NCBI GenBank assembly: GCA_948330435.1
Contig: CAOJBY010000015.1
Coordinates: 25,842-89,841, forward strand
Direction of reading: 5' to 3'
Length of the DNA: 64,000 bases
DNA from: an uncultured Lachnoclostridium sp.
GTDB lineage: Bacteria; Bacillota; Clostridia; Lachnospirales; Lachnospiraceae
Every line of letters begins with the position of its first letter. The first letter of the stretch is position 1. Shown here one piece after another: positions 41,656 to 49,669 of this stretch. A model generated the notes under the pieces. The model did not search any database, was not told the origin of the DNA, and saw nothing but the letters and a program-made list of their open reading frames with translations. A program made the position numbers and the translations under genes.

Positions 41656-42618
41656 ATGACAGGATTAACAGAGCAGATAGAAGAAATGGGCATTGTTCCG
41701 GTGATTAAGCTGGAGGATGCGGGGAAAGCGGCAGGACTGGCAAAAGCATTGTGTGAGGGGGGATTGCCCTGTGCAGAGGTGACGTTCCGCACGGCAGCGG
41801 CAAGAGATGGGATTCAGATTATGTCAGAGACCTGTCCGGATATGCTGGTGGGAGCAGGAACCGTTCTGAACTGTGAGCAGGTAGATCAGGCTGTGGAAGC
41901 TGGGGCAAGATTCATTGTCAGTCCGGGCTTGAATCCGGAGGTGGTAAAGTATTGTCAGGAGAAAGGAGTTCCGGTATTTCCAGGGTGTGCAACGCCCACG
42001 GAAGTGGAGCAGGCAATCCGGCTGGGCCTTAAGGTCGTTAAGTTTTTTCCGGCAGAAGCGTCCGGCGGTTTAAAGGCGGTGCAAGCCATGGGGGCACCCT
42101 ATGGGCAGATGCGATTCATGCCTACCGGAGGTATCAATGCTCAGAATATCTGTAATTATCTGGCCTGGGATCAGATTCTGGCCTGCGGAGGAACCTGGAT
42201 GGTTCCGTCCGGTGCACTGGAACAGGGGGATTTTGGGGAGATCTTAAGATTGACCAGAGAGGCGGTGCACGTGATGCTTGGATTTGAACTGGCCCATGTG
42301 GGAATCAACTGTGAGAACGGGGAGGCAGCCAAAAAGACGGCTCAGAGCTTTGAGACACTGTTCGGTTTTGAGGAAAGGGAAAACTCTGCATCTATTTTCT
42401 CCGCAAGCTATATTGAAACGCTGAAAGCACCTTATCTTGGAACAAACGGGCACATTGCAATCCGGACCAATTCCCCTGAACGGGCAAAGGCATATCTTGC
42501 GAGAAAGGGAACGGCATTTCGGGAGGACAGTGCTGTTTATCGGGAGGACGGCAGGCTTCAGGCCATTTATCTGGAAAAAGAGATTGGCGGATTTGCAGTA
42601 CATCTTGTGAGAAAATAA
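41656..42618 (+). CDS. KDPG/KHG aldolase fused to a VOC-like domain
   Basis: A 320-residue fusion. Residues 1-210 are a class I 2-keto-3-deoxy-6-phosphogluconate aldolase: CAEVTFRTAAAR holds the catalytic Glu, VGAGTVLNCEQ follows and the Schiff-base Lys is in KVVKFFPAEASGG. Residues 215-320 form a glyoxalase/VOC-type fold (ELAHVGINCENGEAAKK, then GTNGHIAIRTNSPERAKAYL). The second domain may bind a metal and act on a related keto acid or be regulatory. ATG 41656 is chosen because GGAGG is 7 bases upstream. It splits KDPG to pyruvate and glyceraldehyde 3-phosphate. Confidence 0.9.
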   Translation: MTGLTEQIEEMGIVPVIKLEDAGKAAGLAKALCEGGLPCAEVTFRTAAARDGIQIMSETCPDMLVGAGTVLNCEQVDQAVEAGARFIVSPGLNPEVVKYCQEKGVPVFPGCATPTEVEQAIRLGLKVVKFFPAEASGGLKAVQAMGAPYGQMRFMPTGGINAQNICNYLAWDQILACGGTWMVPSGALEQGDFGEILRLTREAVHVMLGFELAHVGINCENGEAAKKTAQSFETLFGFEERENSASIFSASYIETLKAPYLGTNGHIAIRTNSPERAKAYLARKGTAFREDSAVYREDGRLQAIYLEKEIGGFAVHLVRK

Positions 42619-42649
42619 AAATGTTTTTAGCATATACATGGAGGCAGAA

Positions 42650-43591
42650 ATGGGAAAAGTTATTTTATTCGGGGAACCGATGGCACTTCTGATTGCGGAT
42701 ACAACAGGTCCTTTGGAGGAGGTGGAGCATTTTACAAGGGCCTTATCCGGGGCGGAGGTAAATGTGGCCATCGGTCTGTCCAGACTGGGGCACAAGGTGG
42801 AGTATCTGACCAGGCTGGGGGACGATCCTTTCGGACATTATATTGAAGCAACATTGAAAAAGAATGGAATCGGTACGGAACTGATCACTTACGATTGTGT
42901 ATACAGAACCGGGATCCAGCTGAAAGACCGGGTGGAGGACGGCAGCGATCCCCATGCACCTTATTATCGGAAAGGTTCGGCAGCATCCTGCATTTCCGTA
43001 AAGGAGATCGAGGAACTTGAACTGTCGGATGTGAGCCTGCTTCATATGACGGGGATACCGCCTGCCCTTTCGAAGACTTCCAGAGAGGCAGCCTTTTGCC
43101 TGATGGAAAGGTGCAAAAGGAAAGGAATTTTTATTACCTTTGACCCGAATCTGCGTCCGGCTTTGTGGGAGAATAAGAAAACCATGCGGGAGGTTCTTAA
43201 CCAATTGGCAGCAAAAGCGGATGTGGTGCTTCCGGGAATTGAGGAGTGCAGAATTCTTGTGGGCTCCGAGAAGAAAGAAGAGATTGCGGACTTTTATCAG
43301 GGGATGGGAGTGCATACGGTAATAATCAAAGAGGGGGCAGAGGGGGCCTTTGTGAAAGACGGTGATGTCTCCTGGAGAGTACCCGGATATAAAGTAAAGA
43401 ATGTGGTAGACACGGTAGGGGCAGGCGACGGCTTTGCCGCAGGTGTCATCAGCGGTATTCTGGAGGGGCTGGATATCAGAGAGTGTGTGCGGCGGGGTAA
43501 TGCCATCGGGGCTATTCAGGTGATGAATATCAGCGATAACGAGGGGCTTCCCCATCGCAAGGAGCTGGAGAAGTTTCAGCAAAGTGCATGA
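42650..43591 (+). CDS. kdgK: PfkB-family sugar kinase, probable 2-dehydro-3-deoxygluconate kinase
   Basis: A 313-residue ribokinase-fold kinase. The N terminus GKVILFGEPMALLIA, the LSGAEVNVAIGLSRLG motif and the C-terminal VDTVGAGDGFAAGVI with its catalytic Asp are typical of KdgK-type enzymes. It would phosphorylate KDG to KDPG, the substrate of the aldolase encoded just upstream. ATG 42650 follows GGAGG. The gene closes the cluster and is followed by a terminator. Confidence 0.85.
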   Translation: MGKVILFGEPMALLIADTTGPLEEVEHFTRALSGAEVNVAIGLSRLGHKVEYLTRLGDDPFGHYIEATLKKNGIGTELITYDCVYRTGIQLKDRVEDGSDPHAPYYRKGSAASCISVKEIEELELSDVSLLHMTGIPPALSKTSREAAFCLMERCKRKGIFITFDPNLRPALWENKKTMREVLNQLAAKADVVLPGIEECRILVGSEKKEEIADFYQGMGVHTVIIKEGAEGAFVKDGDVSWRVPGYKVKNVVDTVGAGDGFAAGVISGILEGLDIRECVRRGNAIGAIQVMNISDNEGLPHRKELEKFQQSA

Positions 43592-43615
43592 GAGATTTGA
43601 ATATAAGGGAAAGTC

Positions 43616-43644
43616 AAAATGGGTGATGTGTTCACCCATTTTTT
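43616..43644 (+). terminator. Terminator of the sugar-acid cluster
   Basis: Stem AATGGGTGA with TTCACCCATT around a short loop, followed by T6, 25 bases after the kinase stop. Confidence 0.85.
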
Positions 43645-43690
43645 CTCTTTACATAAGATAAATGGAGATAAAATATGAAAGGAGCCATCT

Positions 43691-43897
43691 ATGGCAGACT
43701 GCAATATGCAAACCATGCAAAGACCGAGACCCGTCGGATGCTCCAAGGATCAACTCTTTGGAATGCCTCTGGCAATTGCCTACGTGCCATGGCAACATTG
43801 GAATGAGACCTATCATTTGGATAAAGCAATGCAGGCTGGAACGATTTTTCCGGAGCTTGATAAACCATTCCTTGGAAAGCGAGGTGCATGCAGATGA
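43691..43897 (+). CDS. cotJA: Spore coat-associated protein CotJA
   Basis: A 68-residue protein whose core LAIAYVPWQHW and AGTIFPELDKPFLGKRG is the CotJA signature. It is a small component of the CotJ complex in the inner spore coat. AAAGGAG lies 7 bases before the ATG. The stop overlaps the cotJB start (ATGA). It would be made in the mother cell under a sporulation sigma factor; I could not place the promoter with confidence. Confidence 0.93.
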   Translation: MADCNMQTMQRPRPVGCSKDQLFGMPLAIAYVPWQHWNETYHLDKAMQAGTIFPELDKPFLGKRGACR

Positions 43898-44409
43898 TGA
43901 ATAATGGATCTTTTGGACAGTTTCAGAGAGGAAATTCCTGTAACCAGGGAAGAGGTCAGAATTCCTGTGTTCAGCCGCAGCCCCGATCTTGTCCACCACC
44001 CTGCAACCAACCGCAGCCCCGGCCTACACCGTCCTGTAACCAGCCGCAGCCCCGGCCTGTGCCGTCCTGTAACCAGCCGCAGCCCCGGCCTACACCACCA
44101 CCCTGTAATCAGTCTCAGGGACGACCGCCACGCCGGCCTGTGGGTCCCTCCTGTCCTTGCAAGGAGATGAACCGGGAACAGCTTCTTCAATGGATTTCCT
44201 TCACAAAATTTGCCTGTGTTGACAGTGCACTTTATCTGGATACACATCCCTGTGACACGGAGGCCGTTGCGTATTTTAAAGAGCATGTGAAGCTTTACAA
44301 TGAGGCATTGACGGAATATTCGAAAACCTACGGCCCGCTCACCCTTGCTCATGCTCATCACTGTGACACCTACTGGGATTGGGTAAATCAACCGTGGCCG
44401 TGGCAATAG
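43894..44409 (+). CDS. cotJB: Spore coat protein CotJB with Cys-Pro repeat extension
   Basis: A CotJB protein of 171 residues, about twice the usual 80-90. The C-terminal half is the normal domain (REQLLQWISFTKFACVDSALYL, then YFKEHVKLYNEAL and HCDTYWDWVNQPWPW). The N-terminal half is unusual: four units of 11-12 residues of the form PQPRPxPSCNQ, each with one Cys (two flanking Cys as well), encoded by near-identical 33-36-bp DNA repeats at 43975-44112. The extension could cross-link the coat by disulfides. ATG 43894 is preferred to 43888 because the GAGGTG site is better spaced. Confidence 0.88.
   Translation: MMNNGSFGQFQRGNSCNQGRGQNSCVQPQPRSCPPPCNQPQPRPTPSCNQPQPRPVPSCNQPQPRPTPPPCNQSQGRPPRRPVGPSCPCKEMNREQLLQWISFTKFACVDSALYLDTHPCDTEAVAYFKEHVKLYNEALTEYSKTYGPLTLAHAHHCDTYWDWVNQPWPWQ
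43975..44112 (+). repeat. Tandem repeat inside cotJB
   Basis: Four tandem units of 36, 33, 33 and 36 bp, each starting CCGCAGCCCCGGCCT or a close variant and ending in a Cys-Asn-Gln codon run. The units differ by few bases, so copy number may vary between strains. Confidence 0.9.
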
Positions 44410-44430
44410 AAAGGAGGGAAAAGTTCAGGT

Positions 44431-45054
44431 ATGTTTAATTATGAAAAACGTTTGGAATATCCAATTCATATTAAGGAGACAAATCCAAAGCTGGCCAAGG
44501 CTATAATCACACAGTATGGCGGACCTAACGGCGAGCTTGGAGCATCCATGCGCTATCTGTCTCAGCGGTATACCATGCCTTATAAGGAGTGCATGGCGTT
44601 GCTTACGGACATCGGCACGGAGGAATTGGGACATTTTGAGATGATCGCCACAATTGTGCACCAACTTACCAGAAATATGACCATGGAGGAACTGAAAGCC
44701 TCCGGTTTCGATGCTTATTATGTGGACCATACATTGGGACTGTGGCCTCAGGCCGCTTCCGGAACGCCTTTTTCGGCGGCAATGTTCCAGTCGGTGGGAG
44801 ATCCCATTACGGATTTGACGGAGGATATGGCAGCAGAGGAAAAGGCACGCACCACCTACGACAACATTCTGCGTCTCTCTGTAGATTCCCCGGATGTAAC
44901 AGACGCCATCCGCTTCCTGCGGGCCAGAGAGGTGGTTCACTTCCAGCGTTTCGGTGAAGCCCTCCGCATTGTCCAGGATCATCTGGATGAGAGAAACTTC
45001 TACGCTTTCAACCCGGCCTTTGACACCAACGGCGGGAATCCTGGGTGCAGATAG
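44431..45054 (+). CDS. cotJC: Spore coat protein CotJC, manganese-catalase family
   Basis: A 207-residue ferritin-like protein of the Mn-catalase family. Metal-ligand motifs include LTDIGTEELGHFEMIATIVHQ and AAEEKARTTY, then RAREVVHFQRFGEAL. It ends the cotJA-cotJB-cotJC operon and gives the coat a peroxide-destroying activity. AGGAGGG lies 14 bases before the ATG. A terminator follows at 45110. Confidence 0.93.
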   Translation: MFNYEKRLEYPIHIKETNPKLAKAIITQYGGPNGELGASMRYLSQRYTMPYKECMALLTDIGTEELGHFEMIATIVHQLTRNMTMEELKASGFDAYYVDHTLGLWPQAASGTPFSAAMFQSVGDPITDLTEDMAAEEKARTTYDNILRLSVDSPDVTDAIRFLRAREVVHFQRFGEALRIVQDHLDERNFYAFNPAFDTNGGNPGCR

Positions 45055-45109
45055 GAAGAATTCAGAGTTGTAGCAGTACCTGCTAGAAAAAAGGAAAAAC
45101 CATAAGAAA

Positions 45110-45149
45110 GGAAGGTGCGAAAGCATCAAGGACAGATGCCGCACCTTCC
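45110..45149. terminator. Bidirectional terminator after cotJC
   Basis: GGAAGGTGCG (45110-45119) and CGCACCTTCC (45140-45149) form a perfect 10-bp stem, continued inside by GCATC/GATGC. It lies between convergent cotJC and the Spo0A-like gene. Confidence 0.85.
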
Positions 45150-45162
45150 CTGATTTGAAAGA

Positions 45163-45534
45163 TTACAGATATTTGCAATCCGAATACAGAAAATAGAACA
45201 CAATGAGAGAAAGAAACTGGGAAACCGTGGGTTGTTTCTGAAGACTTTCAGAAGACAAATCAGACAAAACCTTTGAATGGCTGTCCCAGGAGATTCGGGC
45301 CACTGTGCGAATGTTGCGTTCTACGCTGCCGGCTGAAGTGCGAAAATATTTTGCCACGTCCGGATAAATGGATTTGGTAACGGAGATCAGCCGTTCCGGT
45401 TCTTTCATGCAAAGGGCCACAGCATAGGCAGCCTGATAAAATCCAAGATAATTTGGAGTAATACCGAGAAGCAGAAAAAAGCGGTAGATTTCAGAGAAAT
45501 TCTGTTCAGAATTCAAATTCATTTGTAGTGTCAT
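45163..45534 (-). CDS. Stand-alone Spo0A C-terminal-domain protein
   Basis: A 123-residue protein that resembles only the DNA-binding effector domain of Spo0A. The recognition-helix region is KYFRTSAGSVERNIRTVARI, close in pattern to Spo0A's SRVERAIRHAIEV helix, preceded by GITPNYLGFYQAAYAV. No receiver domain is present, so it cannot be phosphorylated by the phosphorelay; it might compete for 0A boxes or act as an unregulated activator. It is convergent with the cotJ operon. An AGGAGGG site lies 6 bases before its ATG. Confidence 0.8.
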   Translation of the reverse strand: MTLQMNLNSEQNFSEIYRFFLLLGITPNYLGFYQAAYAVALCMKEPERLISVTKSIYPDVAKYFRTSAGSVERNIRTVARISWDSHSKVLSDLSSESLQKQPTVSQFLSLIVFYFLYSDCKYL

Positions 45535-45794
45535 GATATACCCTCCTTTCCCTATACTTTAAGCCCAAAACCGGCAAAATGAAAGGAAAATGAAGCGACT
45601 TTTCCAAATGAAAATAGATACTTTACGCTATTCTGATACATTTAAAAGAATAAAAGGAGATCCGGCGACACAATTCGATTGAAAAAGACATACGAAACTA
45701 TGGGAAAGAAAGCCTTGGGGCTGTTTTTCAAATCTTGATAAATAAAAAGCATACAGAAATTAGTGAGGCTGTAAGCTGCAAAGCTATTGAAATT

Positions 45795-46634
45795 TTACAG
45801 ATAAAAAGCCGGCTCTTTTTCCTCGGGCCAACATTCATAGCTGTTAATCCGGGGGGCTTCAAAGTCCAAAAGAGGAATGGAAATCAGGGACCCGCTTTTA
45901 AGATAAGGCTTTACGAGACCGGAGGGCAGAAAGCTTATGCCAATCCCCTCACAGAGATAAGAGAGCAGCTTTGTGCTGTTGTCAATTTCAAAGGGAAACT
46001 GATAAAAAGGTGGAAAAAGCTCCCGAATAAACTGGCCTACCTCCTGAAGAGCAAAATTACAGAAAAGGTAATTAAGTTTGGGGAGTTCTTCTTTATAAAT
46101 ACCTTTTTGATAATGATTATGAGTATGCGATGTAACCAAAAGAAGTTCGTCTGTCCGAAATTTTTGGCATCGGAAGCCGGATTTCTGGAGAGGTTGATAA
46201 GTAAAAGACAGATCTAAAAGACCGTCCTGAAGCATCTGCAGAAGATTGACAGAATGGCTGATGGTTACATTGAGGGCATAATCTGTGTCCTCTTTCAGCA
46301 TTTTGGTCAGCAAAGGTTCCAGATGACATTGATAAATGGTGTTGGTAGTTCCAAGCCGCAGGGAAGCACGGGAAAAGGCCTGAGAATTCATTTCCCGGAT
46401 GGACATTTCCTCCAGATCGATAATACGTCTGGCATATTCCTGAAAGAGAATCCCCTCCCGGGTGAGGGAGAGCTTCTTTTTATTTCGAATAAAAAGCTGT
46501 CTGCCCACCTCTTTTTCCAGTTCCGCAATCCGGTTGGTGACGGTAGACTGGGCGATATAGAGAAGACTGGCAGTCTGGGTGAAATTTTTTACGTCTGCTA
46601 GGGTGAGGAAAGTTCTAAGGTTCTGAGTGTCCAT
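45795..46634 (-). CDS. LysR-family transcriptional regulator
   Basis: A 279-residue regulator. The N-terminal winged helix TFLTLADVKNFTQTASLLYIAQSTVTNRIAELE is canonical, followed by the linker helix and a periplasmic-binding-protein-like effector domain (LRLGTTNTIYQ, then LSFTYQPL and EGIGISFLPSGLVKPYL). It is divergent from lysA across 225 bases that contain a 7-bp dyad, so lysA and itself are the likely targets, with lysine or diaminopimelate as a plausible effector. Confidence 0.92.
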   Translation of the reverse strand: MDTQNLRTFLTLADVKNFTQTASLLYIAQSTVTNRIAELEKEVGRQLFIRNKKKLSLTREGILFQEYARRIIDLEEMSIREMNSQAFSRASLRLGTTNTIYQCHLEPLLTKMLKEDTDYALNVTISHSVNLLQMLQDGLLDLSFTYQPLQKSGFRCQKFRTDELLLVTSHTHNHYQKGIYKEELPKLNYLFCNFALQEVGQFIRELFPPFYQFPFEIDNSTKLLSYLCEGIGISFLPSGLVKPYLKSGSLISIPLLDFEAPRINSYECWPEEKEPAFYL

Positions 46635-46672
46635 AGTAGTTCTGCTTTCTTAGTATTCATTTTTCAATATCT

Positions 46673-46694
46673 TCAGTGTCCCCTTGTACACTGA
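46673..46694. promoter_or_regulatory. Dyad between lysR-type gene and lysA
   Basis: TCAGTGT (46673-46679) and ACACTGA (46688-46694), a perfect inverted repeat with an 8-base centre, 39 bases from the LysR start codon. Size and position suit a LysR binding site. A TATAAT at 46792-46797 is the likely lysA -10 box. Confidence 0.5.
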
Positions 46695-46859
46695 GAGTAA
46701 CATATCCGCATGGATTTCAATGAAATAATAATTCGGAAATCGAATCATAATAATCAAAATTATTTGCTATACAAATGATAAACTTTGTGGTTATAATAGT
46801 CAAGAGAAATTATAAGACAATGTTTTTATAAAAATTAAGTATAAAAGGAGCTTATACAG

Positions 46860-48128
46860 ATGAAAAAGGAACCATTTGTGACATTAGAGCAATTAAAGGA
46901 GATTACCAAGACTTACCCAACCCCCTTTTATCTCTATGACGAAAAAGGCATCCGGGAAAATGCCAGGGCTTTGAAAGAAGCGTTTGCCTGGAATCCGGGT
47001 TATAAGGAGTATTTTGCGGTGAAAGCGACACCGAACCCCTATCTGATTAACATTCTGCGTGATTATGGCTGCGGCTGCGACTGTTCCTCCATGACGGAGC
47101 TGATGCTGTCCGATGCAATCGGTGTGAGGGGGGAGGATATCATGTTTTCCTCCAACGATACACCAGCGGAGGAATTTGCCTATGCCGCTAAACTGGGGGC
47201 TGTGATAAACCTGGATGATTATACCCATATTGATTTTTTGGAGAAAACCATCGGATATATTCCGGAGACCATCAGCTGCCGTTACAATCCGGGCGGCGTG
47301 TTCCAGATAAGCAATGATATCATGGACAACCCGGGAGATTCCAAATACGGCATGACAAAGGAGCAGTTGTTTGACGCATACAAGGTGCTAATGAAGAAAG
47401 GGGCCAGACGATTCGGTATCCATGCGTTTTTGGCGAGCAATACCGTGACTAATGAATATTATCCTATGCTGGCCAAGGTCCTCTTTGAACTGGCGGTGGA
47501 GCTTAGGAAAGAGACCGGGGCGGATATCCGCTTTATCAACCTTTCCGGCGGTATCGGGATTCCCTACCGTCCGGATCAGGAGGGAAATGATATCCGAGTA
47601 ATTGGCGAGGGCGTCCGCAGGGTTTATGAGGAGGTTCTGGTTCCTGCCGGAATGGGAAATGTGGCTATTTATACGGAGCTTGGACGTTTTATGATGGGAC
47701 CCTATGGCTGCCTGGTGACAAAGGCCATCCATGAGAAGCATACCCATAAGGAATACATCGGCTGTGACGCCTGTGCCGTGAACCTGATGCGTCCTGCTAT
47801 GTACGGTGCTTATCATCATATTACTGTTATGGGAAAAGAAAAGGAGCCATCCGATCATGTGTATGATGTGACGGGTTCCCTGTGCGAAAATAATGATAAA
47901 TTTGCCATTGACCGGGAACTGCCGAAGATTGATAAGGGAGATTTGCTGGTGATTCATGACACGGGAGCACATGGATTTGCCATGGGTTATAATTACAATG
48001 GGAAGCTGAAATCCGCAGAATTGCTCTTAAAGGAAGATGGAAGTGTGCAGCTTATCCGCAGGGCGGAGACGCATAAGGATTATTTTGCAACCTTTGACTG
48101 TTTTGATATTTTGAAAGGGTTGGTGTGA
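46860..48128 (+). CDS. lysA: Diaminopimelate decarboxylase-family enzyme
   Basis: A fold-III PLP enzyme of 422 residues that would make L-lysine from meso-diaminopimelate. The PLP lysine is Lys55 in YFAVKATPNP. The glycine-rich phosphate loop appears as NLSGGIGIPYRP, and EGVRRVYEE and YTELGRFMMGPYG follow. The C-terminal active-site region is DACAVNLMRPAMYGAYHH. AAGGAG is about 10 bases before the ATG. No lysine riboswitch is visible in the short leader, so control is probably through the divergent LysR protein. A different diamino-acid decarboxylase specificity cannot be excluded. Confidence 0.88.
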   Translation: MKKEPFVTLEQLKEITKTYPTPFYLYDEKGIRENARALKEAFAWNPGYKEYFAVKATPNPYLINILRDYGCGCDCSSMTELMLSDAIGVRGEDIMFSSNDTPAEEFAYAAKLGAVINLDDYTHIDFLEKTIGYIPETISCRYNPGGVFQISNDIMDNPGDSKYGMTKEQLFDAYKVLMKKGARRFGIHAFLASNTVTNEYYPMLAKVLFELAVELRKETGADIRFINLSGGIGIPYRPDQEGNDIRVIGEGVRRVYEEVLVPAGMGNVAIYTELGRFMMGPYGCLVTKAIHEKHTHKEYIGCDACAVNLMRPAMYGAYHHITVMGKEKEPSDHVYDVTGSLCENNDKFAIDRELPKIDKGDLLVIHDTGAHGFAMGYNYNGKLKSAELLLKEDGSVQLIRRAETHKDYFATFDCFDILKGLV

Positions 48129-48129
48129 A

Positions 48130-48473
48130 GGAACCGGGGCCGCCAGGAATAAGCCATCAGCCATTTCTATATCCTGTGTTCGGACGATTTACGTACATTC
48201 TGTCTGCTCTGGGGGTGTCGCAAAATAAGGCATCAGACGTTTCCATATCCTGTGTTCGGACGATTTACGTACATTCTGTCTGCTCTGGACGGACATCGCT
48301 AAAGCAATATCCGTCCATATCAAACAGCCTGTACGTAAATAGCCGGACACTGGATATTGGAAAAGTCTTCTGTCTCATTTTGCGACACCCCCATATCAAA
48401 CAGCCTGTACGCAAATAGCCGGACACTGGATATCAGAAATGGCTGAAGTCTTATTCCCGGCGGCCCCGCTTCC
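48130..48473. repeat. Nested palindromic repeat, copy F
   Basis: A 344-bp palindrome symmetric about 48301-48302 that fills the whole gap between lysA and the convergent lipoprotein gene. Its outer layer (ends GGAACCGGGGCCGCC) surrounds a complete inner palindrome at 48211-48392 with ends GGGGGTGTCGCAAAATAAGG. The 44-base stretch from ATATCCTGTGTTCGG to CTCTGG is identical in outer (48169-48212) and inner (48245-48288) left arms; the right arms differ by one base over the matching stretch. This fits insertion of one element copy into the centre of another. As RNA it would be a very long hairpin and terminator. Confidence 0.9.
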
Positions 48474-48490
48474 TTTTTTGGATGTAAGGG

Positions 48491-49669
48491 TTACAACGGA
48501 TACATGGAATCTTCCATATAGAAATATTCCGGATCGACGGCAAAATAGCTAAATGTCACATCTTCGGGTATGGTATCCAATAAGACCTCGGTTTCTCCTG
48601 TACTGCGGGACATACGCAGAATGCTGTCATCACAATAGAGGTAGAGCCATGACGGATCATAAGTGAGCAGCTGAAAGATTTCGTAGCTGAGGGCCGGATA
48701 CAGAACGGGAAGAGCTTCTTTTCGGGAAAAGGAATAGTAGAAGAGCTGATTTGTGGAAGACTCATCTCCGATACAGTAAAGGCCCGTAGGCGTAACGGCC
48801 CAGACATCAAAGGCATCCAGTAAAAACTGCCGTTCCCCGGTGGCGGCATGAACCAGATAAAAATGAACTAAAGATTCCGTGTAAGGGCGGCGAGTAAGGT
48901 AATATCCGTTCAGCATAGAGGTGCACTCAGGAATGGGGATGACTTCCTGATCCATTTCCCGCATTTGGGGAGAATAGGTATTGCCGGTGTGCCAGTTGTC
49001 TTCCTGAGCCTGAGAAAATGCGTTTTGCTCAGCACAGATAAATTCCGGTGAGGTTTCGTCCAGCTTTTCACCGGGCATTCCCTGCTCGTCAAGTGGATAG
49101 ACATCATATCGAAGAGCACTGTACATGCTATAGCCGATATAAAGATTTCCGTCATAGACAGAGAAGATATAGGGCAGATCCTGGACCATATCTCCGATCT
49201 TTGTACATTCCAATGTGTTTAGATTTAACTGCCAGAGAGTCTGCCTCACAAAGCGTTCTGAAGTGTCCTCTCCCTCCCGATTAAGGGTAAAATAAAGGAA
49301 TTCCCTGTAAAGTTCCAGATTGTGATTGCGTGACATTTCTCCCTGGTAAAGAGACTCCCAGTTTTCGCTGCCGGAAGCACGGCGGTAAATGCCGTCTGAA
49401 AAGATCCGGTAGGTATAGCCATTTTTATAAACAATGGAGTCATTTTCACAATGGTTGTAGAAAACCTCAGGATCATTGGAATCAACAGAGCTTGTAATCT
49501 CATCAAGCATGTCCGACAGGCTTAAAGCTGTTGGAGAAGCATCGGCTTTTGGCAGAGAAGCTTCTTCGGGAGCTTCGCCGGGAATAGATTCCGGAAGCTC
49601 CTTTTTCTTTTGCCCGCAGGAACATAATATAAGAAGAAAACATAACAGAAAGAGAGACTTCTTTTTCAT
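48491..49669 (-). CDS. Surface lipoprotein, DUF5050-like
   Basis: A 392-residue exported lipoprotein. The signal sequence FLLCFLLILCSCGQKKK contains a lipobox, with the lipid-bearing Cys at about residue 18. A Pro/Glu-rich spacer follows. The body is made of repeated strand-turn units such as IVYKNGYTYRIFSDGIYR, GNLYIGYSMY and TPTGLYCIGDESS, as in DUF5050/beta-propeller-like surface proteins. No enzymatic motif is seen. ATG 49669 is chosen because the signal peptide then has normal length; the frame opens earlier at 49732. Confidence 0.75.
   Translation of the reverse strand: MKKKSLFLLCFLLILCSCGQKKKELPESIPGEAPEEASLPKADASPTALSLSDMLDEITSSVDSNDPEVFYNHCENDSIVYKNGYTYRIFSDGIYRRASGSENWESLYQGEMSRNHNLELYREFLYFTLNREGEDTSERFVRQTLWQLNLNTLECTKIGDMVQDLPYIFSVYDGNLYIGYSMYSALRYDVYPLDEQGMPGEKLDETSPEFICAEQNAFSQAQEDNWHTGNTYSPQMREMDQEVIPIPECTSMLNGYYLTRRPYTESLVHFYLVHAATGERQFLLDAFDVWAVTPTGLYCIGDESSTNQLFYYSFSRKEALPVLYPALSYEIFQLLTYDPSWLYLYCDDSILRMSRSTGETEVLLDTIPEDVTFSYFAVDPEYFYMEDSMYPL

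Noticed and set aside
43975..44112. A CRISPR-like array suggested by regularly spaced repeats
   Set aside because: Units are tandem without unique spacers and translate in frame as a Cys-Pro repeat within cotJB.
45735..46217. A 160-codon plus-strand frame opposite the LysR gene
   Set aside because: It overlaps a clear LysR coding region on the other strand and has no family pattern.
46798..46859. A lysine riboswitch before lysA
   Set aside because: The leader after the likely -10 box is only about 60 bases, far too short for an L-box aptamer.
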